Assembly: GCA_963797765.1 (NCBI GenBank)
Contig: CAWCQU010000001.1
Location: 186,001-250,000 of the forward strand
Reading direction: 5' to 3'
DNA: 64,000 bases
Source: JBGPTK01 sp963797765
Lineage (GTDB): Bacteria; Acidobacteriota; Terriglobia; Acidiferrales; UBA7541
Part shown: in pieces, positions 26,313 through 36,259 of the stretch
Position numbering within the stretch: position 1 is the first letter of the stretch
Layout: each line of letters starts with the position of its first letter
Made by a program: the position numbers and the translations under genes
Notes under the pieces: generated by a model
The model's database searches: none
Seen by the model: the letters and a program-made list of their open reading frames with translations, nothing else
Told to the model about the DNA's origin: nothing

Positions 26313-27878
26313 TCAACTGACTGCCACGGGCCTTCGCTTTTCCAAATTCCTGGCCTGCTCGAAGGCAAACGCCATTTGCAGCACGCCCCAATCGTCGTGA
26401 TGCCGCCCCACAATCTGAATTCCAAGCGGCAACCCGCTCTTCGAAAATGCGCAGGGCACCGATGCGGCCGGATTTCCCACGGTCGAGATGTAATACGCCG
26501 ATTTCATCCACGCAAGATAGTTCTCCATCTTCACGCCGTTGATTTCTGTTGGGTAAAGTTGCGTCACATCAAATGGCAGCACCTGATTCACGGGCAGCAC
26601 GAAAAATTCATATTTCTCCATGAACACGCGCACTCGCTGATATAGCGCAGACCGCTTCAGCTCCACTCTCGACAAATACGGCCCTGTCAGTTTTTTCCCT
26701 TCCTCCACGTGCCAGTGAACATATTCGTTCAGCTGATCGCCATGTGCCGCCATCAAATCCCCAAAACTGGATTCCATCGCCCAATGCCGCCAGGCCAGAA
26801 AGCATTCATTCGCGTCCCGAAAATCGGGTTCCGCTTCTTCCACTACGCAGCCCATCGATTCCAATACTTTCCCTTGCGCGCGAATCGCTTCCATCACTTC
26901 CGGCTCCCAAGGCAATCCCATGTGGCGGAATATCGCCACCCGCACTCCCTTGAAGCTTCGCCCGCCAAGCCGCTCGGTGAACTGGCTCCCCGGCTGCTCA
27001 ATCGATATCGGTATTCGCTCATCCGGTCCTGCCAACACGCTTAGAAAATACGCGCAGTCCTTCACATTACGCGCGACTGGACCCGCGACCGAAAACGATT
27101 GCCACGCCATTTCCGCGGGCGGATTTGGCACTCGTCCCGGCGAGGGACGCAGTCCCACCACGCCGCAAAAGTTCGGAGGATTGCGCAGAGATCCTCCGTA
27201 GTCGCTCCCATCCGCTAGCGGAACCATTCCGCAAGCTGTTGCCACCGCTCCTCCGCCCGTGCTGCCCCCGCATGTCTTCGTCAGGTCATGCGGATTCCGT
27301 GTCGCGCCAAACACTTTGTTCGTGGTTTGAGATCCCAGGCCAAACTCCGGCACGTTGGTCTTCCCGATCACGATTCCGCCGGCTTTCTTTTCCCGCTCCA
27401 CCACCAGGCAATCCGTTTTCGGCACCTCATCCTTATGCAGGGGTGATCCATATGTGGTTCGAATGCCCTTCGTGGCGTGTAAATCCTTCACGCCGATCGG
27501 CAGCCCGTGCAGCGGCCCAAGCCAATTCCCCTTGGCGAGCGCATCATCGGCCAGCCGCGCCTGTGCGAGCAATTGTTCCTCGGCTACCAGCGTCACAATC
27601 GCATTCACTTTTGAATTCACGCGCGCAATCTGGCCCAGATGCGCCTTCATCACTTCAACGCAAGAAACTTTTTTTGTGCGCAGCATTTCCACAATCGCTG
27701 TCGCTTCCAGAAAACAAATTTCTTCGCCCGGTGACGATGCCTGTGCCGGTTCCGGTTTCTTCACCCCGCCGTCCTCCTTTTCGCTACCAGCATTCCCCAA
27801 AAGCGGATTGAGCGCCGCGATCGCCGCCGCAGTCGATCCAGCTTTCAACATTTCCCGCCGCGTTAGATGATTCAACAC
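26313..27878 (-). CDS. Tat-exported amidase (amidase signature family)
   Basis: This 521-residue protein is an amidase-signature hydrolase, related to GatA but with an export signal. The N-terminus TRREMLKAG followed by AAAIAALNPLLG is a twin-arginine-like leader. The Ser-cisSer-Lys triad is visible: Lys in LPIGVKDLHATKG, the cis-Ser in GGSTGGGAVATA and the nucleophile in GSDYGGSLRNPP. The end SGLPLGIQIVGRHHDDWGVLQMAFAFEQA is the family's closing block. It should hydrolyse an amide in the periplasm or outside; the substrate is unknown. It converges on the decarboxylase gene with 71 bases between stops and no obvious terminator. Confidence 0.88.
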   Translation of the reverse strand: MLNHLTRREMLKAGSTAAAIAALNPLLGNAGSEKEDGGVKKPEPAQASSPGEEICFLEATAIVEMLRTKKVSCVEVMKAHLGQIARVNSKVNAIVTLVAEEQLLAQARLADDALAKGNWLGPLHGLPIGVKDLHATKGIRTTYGSPLHKDEVPKTDCLVVEREKKAGGIVIGKTNVPEFGLGSQTTNKVFGATRNPHDLTKTCGGSTGGGAVATACGMVPLADGSDYGGSLRNPPNFCGVVGLRPSPGRVPNPPAEMAWQSFSVAGPVARNVKDCAYFLSVLAGPDERIPISIEQPGSQFTERLGGRSFKGVRVAIFRHMGLPWEPEVMEAIRAQGKVLESMGCVVEEAEPDFRDANECFLAWRHWAMESSFGDLMAAHGDQLNEYVHWHVEEGKKLTGPYLSRVELKRSALYQRVRVFMEKYEFFVLPVNQVLPFDVTQLYPTEINGVKMENYLAWMKSAYYISTVGNPAASVPCAFSKSGLPLGIQIVGRHHDDWGVLQMAFAFEQARNLEKRRPVAVS

Positions 27879-28095
27879 GCACCCCTTTCATGCAGGCAAA
27901 TTTCTACCACATTGATACGAATTACGCTGTCTTTCATTGCCACGGAACTATGGATTGCTGTTGACTCGCACACGCCTACAAGCCGAGTTGCGCTTCCCCA
28001 TTCTTGAGTTGGAGGGAGTCTGCGTGCTTGGCGCCGCGGAGGGTGTGGCTGCAACTAGCTTTGCGTTCCTGAAAGTCAGATCCGCTGGAATGATT

Positions 28096-28133
28096 GGATC
28101 AGGGCGGGTGCATCACCGCGCCCGCCCTGATCC
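28096..28133. terminator. perfect 13-bp inverted repeat, possible terminator
   Basis: The arms GGATCAGGGCGGG and CCCGCCCTGATCC flank a 12-base loop, 43 bases past the stop of the gene that ends at 28177. The stem is strong, but there is no T-run on either side, so intrinsic termination is only possible and an RNA-stability hairpin is an alternative. Confidence 0.45.
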
Positions 28134-28176
28134 GTTGCAACATCAAAGCACAACTTGTGTTGCGACATGCGTGGGC

Positions 28177-28707
28177 CTATTCCTCGATGCCTGCTGCGAA
28201 CCACGGGTGAGCTCCCCCGGTAGTCCGGATGAGCAGTACCGGCGTATCGCAGGTGTTCGTCGGCAAGGGCGAGAGAACATCGTCAATCGTGAAGTCTCCG
28301 TCGGAATCCAGTGCTACGCCTGTCAGATTTGAGCTGAAAGCAGTGGCGCTGGCTGCAGGGCCGCAGAACAATGTGGCGAAGACGCTCTGCCCGCCATTCG
28401 TTCCGATTCCATTTCCCCCGGCAAACAACAGGCCGCGTCCATGAACGCGAATGTGTCCGTCATAGCTCACTTCTGCGCGCAGTTCAGCGATCCGCCAGAT
28501 TTGACCGGCAGGCGACACGCCCCGCACGGTGTTTGGAGTCACTGTAGTGACTGGAGGAATCGTCGCACTGACGACAACATTGGAGACAGGATCGACACCG
28601 ATCCCGCCTTTGAATCGAACCAGCGAGTTTTCGTGCCGGTCATTACCGAAAGTTGCGAGCGGAACGAGGGCAATCAGCAGAAACCCGATACCTAACAGCT
28701 TTTTCAT
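28177..28707 (-). CDS. secreted protein of unknown function
   Basis: This 176-residue protein has an N-terminal signal peptide (MKKLLGIGFLLIALVPLATFG). I set the start at the ATG at 28707 because AAGGAG lies upstream at proper spacing and a signal peptide begins there; a frame running on to 29229 has no support. The mature part has a pattern common to acidobacterial secreted proteins (AELRAEVSYDGHIRVHGRGLLFAGGNGIG and a DSDGDFTIDD acidic turn), with cysteines in LFCGPAAS and TNTCDTPVLL. No enzymatic motif. A strong hairpin follows the stop. Confidence 0.72.
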   Translation of the reverse strand: MKKLLGIGFLLIALVPLATFGNDRHENSLVRFKGGIGVDPVSNVVVSATIPPVTTVTPNTVRGVSPAGQIWRIAELRAEVSYDGHIRVHGRGLLFAGGNGIGTNGGQSVFATLFCGPAASATAFSSNLTGVALDSDGDFTIDDVLSPLPTNTCDTPVLLIRTTGGAHPWFAAGIEE

Positions 28708-29010
28708 TACACTTCTCCTTGTAGGGGACTTTATGATTTTCAGCGCGATGGGCGCCGAGCCTTGTTTAAAATTATCCCCTCGGCCCAACTCAGATGCCTC
28801 CACCCGTATTTGGTTGCCGTCTTTCTGGCGTAGTAATCGAACTGTAATAATCCGCAAGCGGTTTTCCGGCCGCGACGGACGGCCACTCCGAATGAAAAGA
28901 CATGCTTCCGTTCTTGAGTTAAGATGTTGTGATAAATCCAGGTCTTGTGAAGACAGCCTGCTCTTCCGGCCGAACGCCTCAGCGGGGCAGCGCTGAAATA
29001 AATAGTCACC
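28708..29010. other. divergent intergenic region before the sigma-54 activator
   Basis: This 300-bp gap separates the secreted-protein gene from the GAF activator gene on the other strand. Apart from the AAGGAG site on the minus strand I see no definable promoter; no sigma-54 box of the GG-N10-GC form stands out. Confidence 0.3.
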
Positions 29011-31680
29011 ATGCACAGTCATCCAACCGGCGCGAAGGTCCTGGCGAGCGAAGAACGTTTTCGCACGCTCCTCGAAATCAACAACGCCATCATCACCAAT
29101 CTGACCCAGGAAAGCCTGCTCAAAGCGATATGCGAAGCCGTCCAGCACGTCCTGCCGGTCTATCGGGCCGCTCTTACACTCTATGAGCCCGAGACAGATT
29201 CGATCCGCCTCCTGGCGCTTTCCGCGCATTGGAAATCGGATTTCTTTCGGGTCGGAACTTTAATCAAGAGCAAGGATAGCCTTTCCGGCTGGGTAGTCGC
29301 TCAGAAGCGGACTCTTCTCTCCCGGGACCTGGAAGCAGAACTGAAATACGCCGGCGAACGGCGTCTTCTGGATGAGGGTATTCAATCGTACTGCGTGGTC
29401 CCGCTCATCCTCGAAGGAAAGTGCATCGGCACCCTCAACATAGGCAGCGATTCAAAAAACCAGTATTCGGATGCGGATGCCGAGTTTCTGCTGCAAGTAG
29501 CCAACCAGGTGGCGCTGGCAATCGCAAACATGAAGTCCTATCAGGAAATTGCGGCGCTCAACACGAAAGTGGAACTCACAGCGGAACGCTACCGCACGCT
29601 TCTTGAAATCAATAATGCCATTATTACGAACTTGAACCAGGAGGCCCTGCTTCATGCAATTTCGGAAGCGTTGCACCGTGTCATCCCGTTTGACCGGGCT
29701 GCCTTCACGCTTTACGATCCCAAAAGAGATAAATTTCGTTTCCTTGCCATCGAAGGCATCGCTGCCTCATCGCACTTTCGAGCCGGCCTGGAGTTCGGCC
29801 GGGAGGAGAGCATCACCACCTGGGTTTTCGACCATCAACTTCCCGCGGTGCGCCACGATCTTCAGAAAGAACAACAATATCCAAATGATCGTCGTCTGAT
29901 TGCCGAGGGACTCAATTCGTATTGCGTGGTTCCTCTGATTATTGGGGGTAAGAGCATTGGCACGCTCAACCTTGCAAGCAAGAACACGGACCAGTACTGC
30001 GGAGCATATGCAGAATTTTTGTGCGATCTCGGAAACCAAGTGGCGCTCGCTGTCTCCAACATGACTTCCTATGAGGAGATAGCCGCGTTAAACACCGAGG
30101 TGGAACGTACTGCCCAGCGCTATCGCACGCTCCTTGAGATCAACAATGCCATCATTACGAACCTGACCCAGCAGGCCCTCCTGCACGCTATTTCCGAGGC
30201 CCTGCATCGTGTCATCCCCTTCGACCGCTGCGCCATTACCCTTTATCAGCTGGGGAATGATACTTTCCGTTTTCTCGCCGTGGAGGGAGACCTGCGCTCT
30301 GACTATTTCCGAGCGGGGCTGGAGGACGGGCGTAACGAGACCTGCATCGCCTGGGTGTACGACCATCAGCTGCCTCTCCTGCGCCGCAATCTTGAAAAAG
30401 AGCGGCAGTATGCCAACGAGCATCGCCTCGCTTCAGAGGGTATCCAGTCATTGTGCGTCTTGCCCCTGGTTTTCCAAGGAAAGTGTATCGGCACGCTCAG
30501 CCTGGTAAGCCGGGAAAGGGATCGGTATTCGAATGAGGACGCCGCGTTCTTGCAGGAAGTGGCGAATCAAGTCGCACTCGCCGTCGCAAATATGCAGTCG
30601 TATGAAGAAATTGCCGAGCTGAAGGCGAGGCTGGAAAAAGAGAACGTCTATCTGCAGGAGGAAATCCGCACCGACCACAATTTCGAAGAGATCACCGGCA
30701 ACAGCCCCGCATTGCTCGCGGTGCTGCGCAAAGTCGAACAGGTCGCTCCAACCGACTCCACCGTGCTCATCAATGGCGAGACCGGAACCGGGAAGGAACT
30801 GATCGCCCGTGCGATTCATGACCGCAGCGCCCGCAAGAACCGCCCCCTGTTGAAGGTCAATTGCAGCGCCATTTCCGCCGGACTGGTGGAAAGCGAATTG
30901 TTTGGGCATGTGAAAGGAGCCTTTACCGGCGCGCTGGAACGGCACATCGGACGTTTTGAACTTGCCGACGGCGGCACGATTTTCCTCGACGAAATCGGCG
31001 AACTGCCCTTGGCAACACAGGTCAAGCTTTTACGCGTCCTTCAGGAACGGGAATTTGAACCAGTGGGCAGCAACCGCCCGGTTCGCGTGGACGTAAGAAT
31101 TATTGCCGCCACAAACCGCAACCTGCAGGAATCGATTCAGACCGGAGACTTCCGGTCCGATCTTTTCTACCGCCTGAACGTTTTCCCGATTGACGTGCCT
31201 CCCTTGCGCGAACGGGCTTCCGATATTCCTCAGCTCGCCATGTTTTTTCTTGCGCGTTTTTCCAAGAAGTTTGGAAAGAACATACGGGGCATGCCACGAG
31301 CGACGGTCGACCGGTTCACCAGCTATGCATGGCCCGGAAACGTCAGAGAACTGCAAAACATTATCGAGCGGGCCGTGATTCTCTCGCAGAGTTCAGTTCT
31401 CGAACTGGACCCCGATCTGATTCCCGCTCTCACGCCTGCAGATTCCTCCCGCGCTCCAGATGGCTCTTCGGATGCGCTACAAACTTCCAGCGTGGCGCCG
31501 GCCCCACCTGCCACGCTGGAAGAATTGGAGCGCGCCCATATGGTCGCCGTGCTGAATCAAACCAAGGGCATCGTCGAAGGCCCCCGGGGCGCTGCAAAAA
31601 TATTAGGGTTGCATCCCAACACGCTGCGCCACCGAATGAGGAAATTGGGAATTAAGCGCACCGCCTACCACCCATCGTAG
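29011..31680 (+). CDS. sigma-54-dependent activator with three GAF domains
   Basis: This 889-residue enhancer-binding protein has three tandem GAF sensor domains (about residues 15-175, 190-350 and 370-530) that are near copies of each other, each opening with RTLLEINNAIITNL. The AAA+ ATPase follows at about 560-790, with Walker A GETGTGKE, the sigma-54 contact loop GAFTGA, Walker B DGGTIFLDEIGELP and the arginine-finger region. The C-terminus is a Fis-type helix-turn-helix (GAAKILGLHPNTLRHRMRKLGI). The layout is that of FhlA-like regulators that sense small ligands and activate sigma-54 promoters. The target genes are unknown; the STAS and TIGR03118 genes follow directly. Confidence 0.92.
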   Translation: MHSHPTGAKVLASEERFRTLLEINNAIITNLTQESLLKAICEAVQHVLPVYRAALTLYEPETDSIRLLALSAHWKSDFFRVGTLIKSKDSLSGWVVAQKRTLLSRDLEAELKYAGERRLLDEGIQSYCVVPLILEGKCIGTLNIGSDSKNQYSDADAEFLLQVANQVALAIANMKSYQEIAALNTKVELTAERYRTLLEINNAIITNLNQEALLHAISEALHRVIPFDRAAFTLYDPKRDKFRFLAIEGIAASSHFRAGLEFGREESITTWVFDHQLPAVRHDLQKEQQYPNDRRLIAEGLNSYCVVPLIIGGKSIGTLNLASKNTDQYCGAYAEFLCDLGNQVALAVSNMTSYEEIAALNTEVERTAQRYRTLLEINNAIITNLTQQALLHAISEALHRVIPFDRCAITLYQLGNDTFRFLAVEGDLRSDYFRAGLEDGRNETCIAWVYDHQLPLLRRNLEKERQYANEHRLASEGIQSLCVLPLVFQGKCIGTLSLVSRERDRYSNEDAAFLQEVANQVALAVANMQSYEEIAELKARLEKENVYLQEEIRTDHNFEEITGNSPALLAVLRKVEQVAPTDSTVLINGETGTGKELIARAIHDRSARKNRPLLKVNCSAISAGLVESELFGHVKGAFTGALERHIGRFELADGGTIFLDEIGELPLATQVKLLRVLQEREFEPVGSNRPVRVDVRIIAATNRNLQESIQTGDFRSDLFYRLNVFPIDVPPLRERASDIPQLAMFFLARFSKKFGKNIRGMPRATVDRFTSYAWPGNVRELQNIIERAVILSQSSVLELDPDLIPALTPADSSRAPDGSSDALQTSSVAPAPPATLEELERAHMVAVLNQTKGIVEGPRGAAKILGLHPNTLRHRMRKLGIKRTAYHPS

Positions 31681-31842
31681 TTCCAACAAATCTCTTCTCT
31701 CTATTCCACCAAGTATGGTGGCTTGCCTGAACGCTTCGAAAAGTGATTTGCAGTAACCCGCTTTTCTTTCAGCAGATTACAAAGACGGTGTCGGCATTCG
31801 CGTTTGGCCCTCCATCTGCAATTCACCGCCCTGGGAAACGCA

Positions 31843-32112
31843 ATGCTGAAAATCTCAATCACCGAAGCGGCTGGTGAAACGGTTTCGTTGCAACTCGACG
31901 GACAAGTGAGTGGCAGGTGGGTGGAATTGCTGCAAAGAACCTGTGAACTTCAGCTGGAGAAATGTGCGCACGTCGCGATAGACCTGAAAAATGTTTCCTT
32001 CGCGGATCGTGATGGGCTCGCACTCTTAAGGAGCCTCAAAGATCGCCGGGTCGAAATTCTGAATGCCCTGCCATTCATGGCCCAGCAGATTTGGAAAACA
32101 CCGTTATGGTGA
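31843..32112 (+). CDS. small STAS-like domain protein
   Basis: This 89-residue protein shows the STAS pattern: strands KISITEAAGETVSLQLDGQVSG, a helix WVELLQRTCELQ, then HVAIDLKNVSFADRDGLALLRSL, where antagonist proteins carry the phospho-acceptor (here aspartate in place of serine). It is a little shorter than the usual 100-110 residues. The ATG at 31843 is preferred to a TTG upstream. Its 3' end lies just upstream of the next gene's start region, so co-transcription is likely. It may act as an unphosphorylated-type STAS scaffold; function is inferred. Confidence 0.6.
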   Translation: MLKISITEAAGETVSLQLDGQVSGRWVELLQRTCELQLEKCAHVAIDLKNVSFADRDGLALLRSLKDRRVEILNALPFMAQQIWKTPLW

Positions 32113-32138
32113 GCCGCAATTCGAGGGGAGAGAGGAAA

Positions 32139-34292
32139 ATGAAACTCAAGATTGCATTACAAGTCATCTCGTTTTTACTGTTTGGATTGGTATGTGCGGC
32201 TGGCAGTGCCACCGCGCAGACCATCGCCTACCGGCAGACAAATTTGGCCTCTGATGTGAATGCGCCGGGATTCGCGAACCATGTAGAGGCATCCTTGCGA
32301 AATCCCTGGGGAATCGCGTTCCTGCCCGGGCAGCCACTCTTCATAGTCAACACTAACAACGGGCGCGTGGTCGGGCACGACGCAACTGGTTCCGGCATTG
32401 GGCTAGGAAGTTTCATAGTCCCAAGTTCCGCCGGTACTGGCCCAGACGCCCCTGTCGGAATTGTCGCCGATCCGAACTCGCTGTTCGGGGGCAGCGGCCT
32501 CGTCCAGCCATTTATCGTGGCGACCGAAAGCGGAACCATTCTGTCCTGGGGACGCGATGCAAACGGGGATTTTCTGCCGGATGCGACATTGATCGTTGAT
32601 AATTCCCAATCGGGCGCGGTCTACACTGCGCTTGCAATTCTAACACCCGATTGCTGCGCCCCATTCCTGGCTGTCGCCAATTTCCACAGCGGTCGCGTCG
32701 AGGTCTATTCAACTGATTTTGCCCCGCTCGGATCCTTCCTCGATCCGAGCCTGCCGGATGGCTATGCCCCCTATGGAATGCAAGTCATCGGAAACCAGCT
32801 TTTTATTACCTCCGCTATGCAAGACGCCGAAAAGCACGATCCGCTGTTCGGAGTTGGAAATGGCATCGTCAGCGTTTTTGATTTCCAGGGCAGGTTCCTA
32901 CGGCAATTTGCCGCGGCTGGTTCTCTCAACGCGCCTTGGGGAATCACCCAGGCCAGCGCTAATTTCGGCCCCTTCAGCAATGACATTCTGATTGGCAACT
33001 CGGGCGATGGAACCATCAGCGCATTCGACCCGGTGACCGGCGATTTCGCCGGAGAACTTATGAATGGAGACAGCAAGGCCCTGGAAAATTTTGGCATTCA
33101 TGGGCTCACTTTTCGAGCCGATGGATTTGGCGAAGCCGACACTCTGTTTTTCACCGCCGGAATCAACAACGGGCAGGACGGTTTGTTTGGCACGATCACG
33201 ACTGGCCTGGTCAGCGTAACCGCCATTTCTGCTCCAACTACACCGGCCAACAGCACCGTCACGATTTCGGTCACTGTTGCGGCCGCACCGGCCAACCCAG
33301 GTAATCCGACCGGCACAGTAATTTTCCAGGACGGCTCGAATCAACTGGGAACCGCTCCGCTGGTCAACGGAACCGCGACCATCGACGCTCTTCTCAGCCC
33401 GGTGGGAATCCATAACCTCACAGCTACGTACAACGGCGATGCTATATTCCTGGCAAGCACCGCGATTGAGGATCTGGAAGTTACCGCCGCGGCAACCACT
33501 ACCACTCTTACGGCGCCGTCAAACGCAACCCCGGCGGCTGCGGTGCTCCTGACGGCGAAAACTACAACCCAGGTTGGTATTCCCGCGGGAAATGTCGAAT
33601 TTCTGGACAATCTAGCTGGAAACAGCCACGTCATTGGACAGTCCGCCCTCGATGCTTCCGGGACAGCAACTCTAAATATCAATTTAGTTGGAGTGGGTTC
33701 GCACACTCTTTCTGCTCACTATGACGGAAACGGAACCCTGGCGGCCAGTGACTCGTCTGCGGTAACAATTATCTTGGCCGACGCGGATTTCTCGGTTGTC
33801 GTGGCGCCGCCGGACGCCACGGTAGCGGCAGGCCAGTCGGCTTTGTTCAACGTTGCCGTTACGCCTTCCGGGGGATTTGCCGATCCAGTTACTTTTTCCT
33901 GTCCATCGCTCGCCGGAATCATTTGCAGCTTCAATCCGCCAGTGGTCACACCCAGCGCGGGAGTCGCATCGACCATGCTCACCGTGACCACATCCGCCAA
34001 CGTCACTCGTTTCGGAAATTCATTTGGCGCGACGGGATCAGGTTTTGTTCTGGCAATTCTCGGACTTCTTGGCGCCCTGATTACGCTTACGAAACGAACG
34101 CTTGGATATCGCGCTGCGTTTCTTCGAATGGCGGCTATCGGGCTCGCCGTGATTCCGTTGTTCACCCTGGTTTCTTGTGGCGGCGGATCCACCACGGCTG
34201 GGTCAACTGGCCGCGGCACGGCCTCGATTGTAGTGACGGCTCAGTCCGGTGCCGTCTCCCATACCACTACCGTTCACGTCACGGTGCAGTAG
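32139..34292 (+). CDS. secreted TIGR03118-type protein with Ig-like repeats
   Basis: This 717-residue protein has a signal peptide (LLFGLVCAAGSATAQ) followed by a TIGR03118-type beta-propeller-like domain of about 350 residues (LRNPWGIAFLPGQPLFIVNTNNG, NGRVVGHDATG, AILTPDCCAPFLAVANF, FGPFSNDILIGNSGDG). Three Ig-like domains of the Big_3/choice-of-anchor kind follow (GTVIFQDGSNQLG with HNLTATYNGDA; GNVEFLDNLAG). Near the C-terminus there is a transmembrane segment (GFVLAILGLLGALITL) and a glycine-rich end. I use the ATG at 32139 because GAGAGGAAA precedes it and the signal begins there. It is likely exported and membrane-tethered; function unknown. Confidence 0.78.
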   Translation: MKLKIALQVISFLLFGLVCAAGSATAQTIAYRQTNLASDVNAPGFANHVEASLRNPWGIAFLPGQPLFIVNTNNGRVVGHDATGSGIGLGSFIVPSSAGTGPDAPVGIVADPNSLFGGSGLVQPFIVATESGTILSWGRDANGDFLPDATLIVDNSQSGAVYTALAILTPDCCAPFLAVANFHSGRVEVYSTDFAPLGSFLDPSLPDGYAPYGMQVIGNQLFITSAMQDAEKHDPLFGVGNGIVSVFDFQGRFLRQFAAAGSLNAPWGITQASANFGPFSNDILIGNSGDGTISAFDPVTGDFAGELMNGDSKALENFGIHGLTFRADGFGEADTLFFTAGINNGQDGLFGTITTGLVSVTAISAPTTPANSTVTISVTVAAAPANPGNPTGTVIFQDGSNQLGTAPLVNGTATIDALLSPVGIHNLTATYNGDAIFLASTAIEDLEVTAAATTTTLTAPSNATPAAAVLLTAKTTTQVGIPAGNVEFLDNLAGNSHVIGQSALDASGTATLNINLVGVGSHTLSAHYDGNGTLAASDSSAVTIILADADFSVVVAPPDATVAAGQSALFNVAVTPSGGFADPVTFSCPSLAGIICSFNPPVVTPSAGVASTMLTVTTSANVTRFGNSFGATGSGFVLAILGLLGALITLTKRTLGYRAAFLRMAAIGLAVIPLFTLVSCGGGSTTAGSTGRGTASIVVTAQSGAVSHTTTVHVTVQ

Positions 34293-34367
34293 CCGCATGA
34301 AGCTGCATAAACCTTACAACGAAACGGAACGCCGAATTCGATTTGCAAAATGGAGAGGAGAACCTGA

Positions 34368-35039
34368 ATGCAGCAAACAGCCATGACCGAGGAAATTTCG
34401 CATCTTGACAGATGCCCACAACCCGACATGACTGAGCGGGAAGCGATCCGGCAGGCGCAAAATGGGGTTGCCGCCGCTTTTGAATTTTTGTACCGGTCAC
34501 ACAGCAAGCGTGTCTATCACTTGTGTCTTCGCATGATTGGCAATGCGGCCGAAGCCGAGGATTTGACCCAGGAAGCGTTCTTGCAATTGTTCCGCAAGAT
34601 TCACACCTTTCGTGGCGAATCGGCCTTCTCCACCTGGCTGCACCGCTTGTCCGTGAATATTGTCCTGATGCGCCTTCGCAAGAACAAGCTGAAGGAAATT
34701 CCGATAGAGGGCGGCGATGATAACGAACAATTGGATCGTTCGCCAAAAGAGTTCGGCGCTCCAGACCTGGTTCTGACCGGTTCCGTCGACCGTGTGGGGA
34801 TCAAGCGCGCCCTGGCGAAATTGCCGCCGGGCTGCAGAAAGGTGTTCCTGCTCCATGACGTGCTGGGGTGCGAGCATCACGAAATCGCTGCAAAGCTGGG
34901 CTATTCGGTGGGCAATTCCAAATCGCAACTGCACAAAGCCCGCATGCGCCTTCGCAAGCTCTTGGGAGGCGGATTGGACAAGGTCGCACGCCGCGGAAAA
35001 GCGTCCGGAATTGCGGGCACGGTGCAGTCTTTCGCGTGA
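34368..35039 (+). CDS. ECF-type RNA polymerase sigma factor
   Basis: This 223-residue protein is an extracytoplasmic-function sigma-70 factor. Region 2 spans FEFLYRSHSKRVYHLCLRMIGNAAEAEDLTQEAFLQLFRKI and STWLHRLSVNIVLMRLRK; region 4 is LPPGCRKVFLLHDVLGCEHHEIAAKLGYSVGNSKSQLHKARMRLRKLL. GGAGAGGAG lies at good distance from the ATG. No anti-sigma gene is adjacent: the next gene on the right is convergent. It follows the TIGR03118 gene by 75 bases and could belong to the same transcript. Its promoters are unknown. Confidence 0.9.
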   Translation: MQQTAMTEEISHLDRCPQPDMTEREAIRQAQNGVAAAFEFLYRSHSKRVYHLCLRMIGNAAEAEDLTQEAFLQLFRKIHTFRGESAFSTWLHRLSVNIVLMRLRKNKLKEIPIEGGDDNEQLDRSPKEFGAPDLVLTGSVDRVGIKRALAKLPPGCRKVFLLHDVLGCEHHEIAAKLGYSVGNSKSQLHKARMRLRKLLGGGLDKVARRGKASGIAGTVQSFA

Positions 35040-35079
35040 TGCGCTTGCCGCCTCGATCGATTTGAAAATTCCGGAGCCG

Positions 35080-36061
35080 TCATTGCGGCGGGAAATGAAC
35101 AATCAGGCTCGCACTTGCCGCTGTAGGTTTCCCGTCGCAGGTGGGGGCTGAATAAATCCATCCGGAGACGATTTGAACCGCCTGCTGCTCGAGGTCCGGT
35201 CTTCCGGCGGACACCGCCATTGGATCGTGGACGCGCCCATCGGCTCCGATCGAGGCGTGAACCTCCACGTCGTACCACGGCCCGGGACCTGCCGAGGGCG
35301 GTTGTGGAGCCGATTGAACGATTGGCCGGCGATATTGCGTGCAAGCAAGAATGATCTGCGGGATGCGGTGGTGTTAGCGCAGCCCAATCAACAGGACCAT
35401 CGATCACGGTGAATTTCTGCTCCAATTCCATGCGCAGCGTGCCGTTGATATAGCGCCGCATGTGCGCCGGAAACAAGACGCCCTCAAACGAAAAATAATC
35501 CGTGCACTCGACCAACTCTTCTCCCACGCGCCGGCGGATGATGGTGCCAAGCTCGTCATCCAGGCAGATTTCGTTCGATTGGTGTGTTCTTCCAAATACC
35601 GTTTCAAATTGAATGCATTTGGCGTGCCGCCCAAACAGTGTTGCTGGTGTGATGGAATTGATGATGTCCGATTCATCGAATCGCCCGTTCACCACCGGGG
35701 CCAAGTGGTACACGTCCAATGATTCTATCGGCGGCGGAATGTACTCGCTCTGCACAATCCTGTCCGGTAAATGAATGCTGATGGAATTGTAATCTCCGAA
35801 ATGCGTTTCATACCGCTCGCTATCCACGGCGTAAATCACGCTGTACGTGCCATCCTTGGCCGTTCCGTCCGGTGAATAGGCCCGAAACGTCACGTCCAAC
35901 TTGCGATTGGGCAGAATGCGTGTGGAACGGCTCACGGCGTTTCCGCGTTCCAATAGGCGAATTGCTTCCACTCGAATGGGCATATCCTGTGCGTTAAGTT
36001 GAACGGTAGACGCGATCAGGAAAACGGAGAAAAATCCAAGTAAACGGAAGAACAGGCGCAT
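35080..36061 (-). CDS. secreted TonB-C-terminal-like protein, one frameshift
   Basis: The first 230 residues read from 36061: a signal peptide (FSVFLIASTVQLNAQ), then a beta-rich domain of unknown function (RKLDVTFRAYSPDGT, TIIRRRVGEELVECTDYFSFEG, FPAHMRRYINGTLRMELEQKF). At about 35365-35375 the frame shifts by one base and continues as an APQPP linker and a TonB-box energy-transducer-like C-terminal domain (VEVHASIGADGRVHDPMAVSAG, LEQQAVQIVSGWIYS, LIVHFPPQ) to the stop at 35080. GAGGAGGGA precedes the ATG. The uncorrected frame runs to 34901 with meaningless residues. It converges on the sigma-factor gene. Confidence 0.6.
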
Positions 36062-36259
36062 GGTCCCTCCTCAAGCAGAAAGGAGAGTGTACGATAAAAA
36101 GAAGTAACTGGAGATTTATTTATTCCGCGAGCGGCTCCCTTGAGGCAGGAGATTATTGACTGGCCAACTCCCGGCACTTTAAGTTCCTGCATGTTTGCGC
36201 GTGGCGGCCTACGACACGCAAGTTCATGAGGGCCCTATCAGCCTTAGCGTGCCGAGATT

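Noticed and set aside
28708..29229. N-terminal extension of the secreted protein
   Set aside because: The signal peptide and ribosome site place the start at 28707, and the extension overlaps the GAF activator on the opposite strand.
31706..31721. Short hairpin CCACC-GGTGG after the sigma-54 activator as a terminator
   Set aside because: A 5-bp stem without a following T-run is too weak to call.
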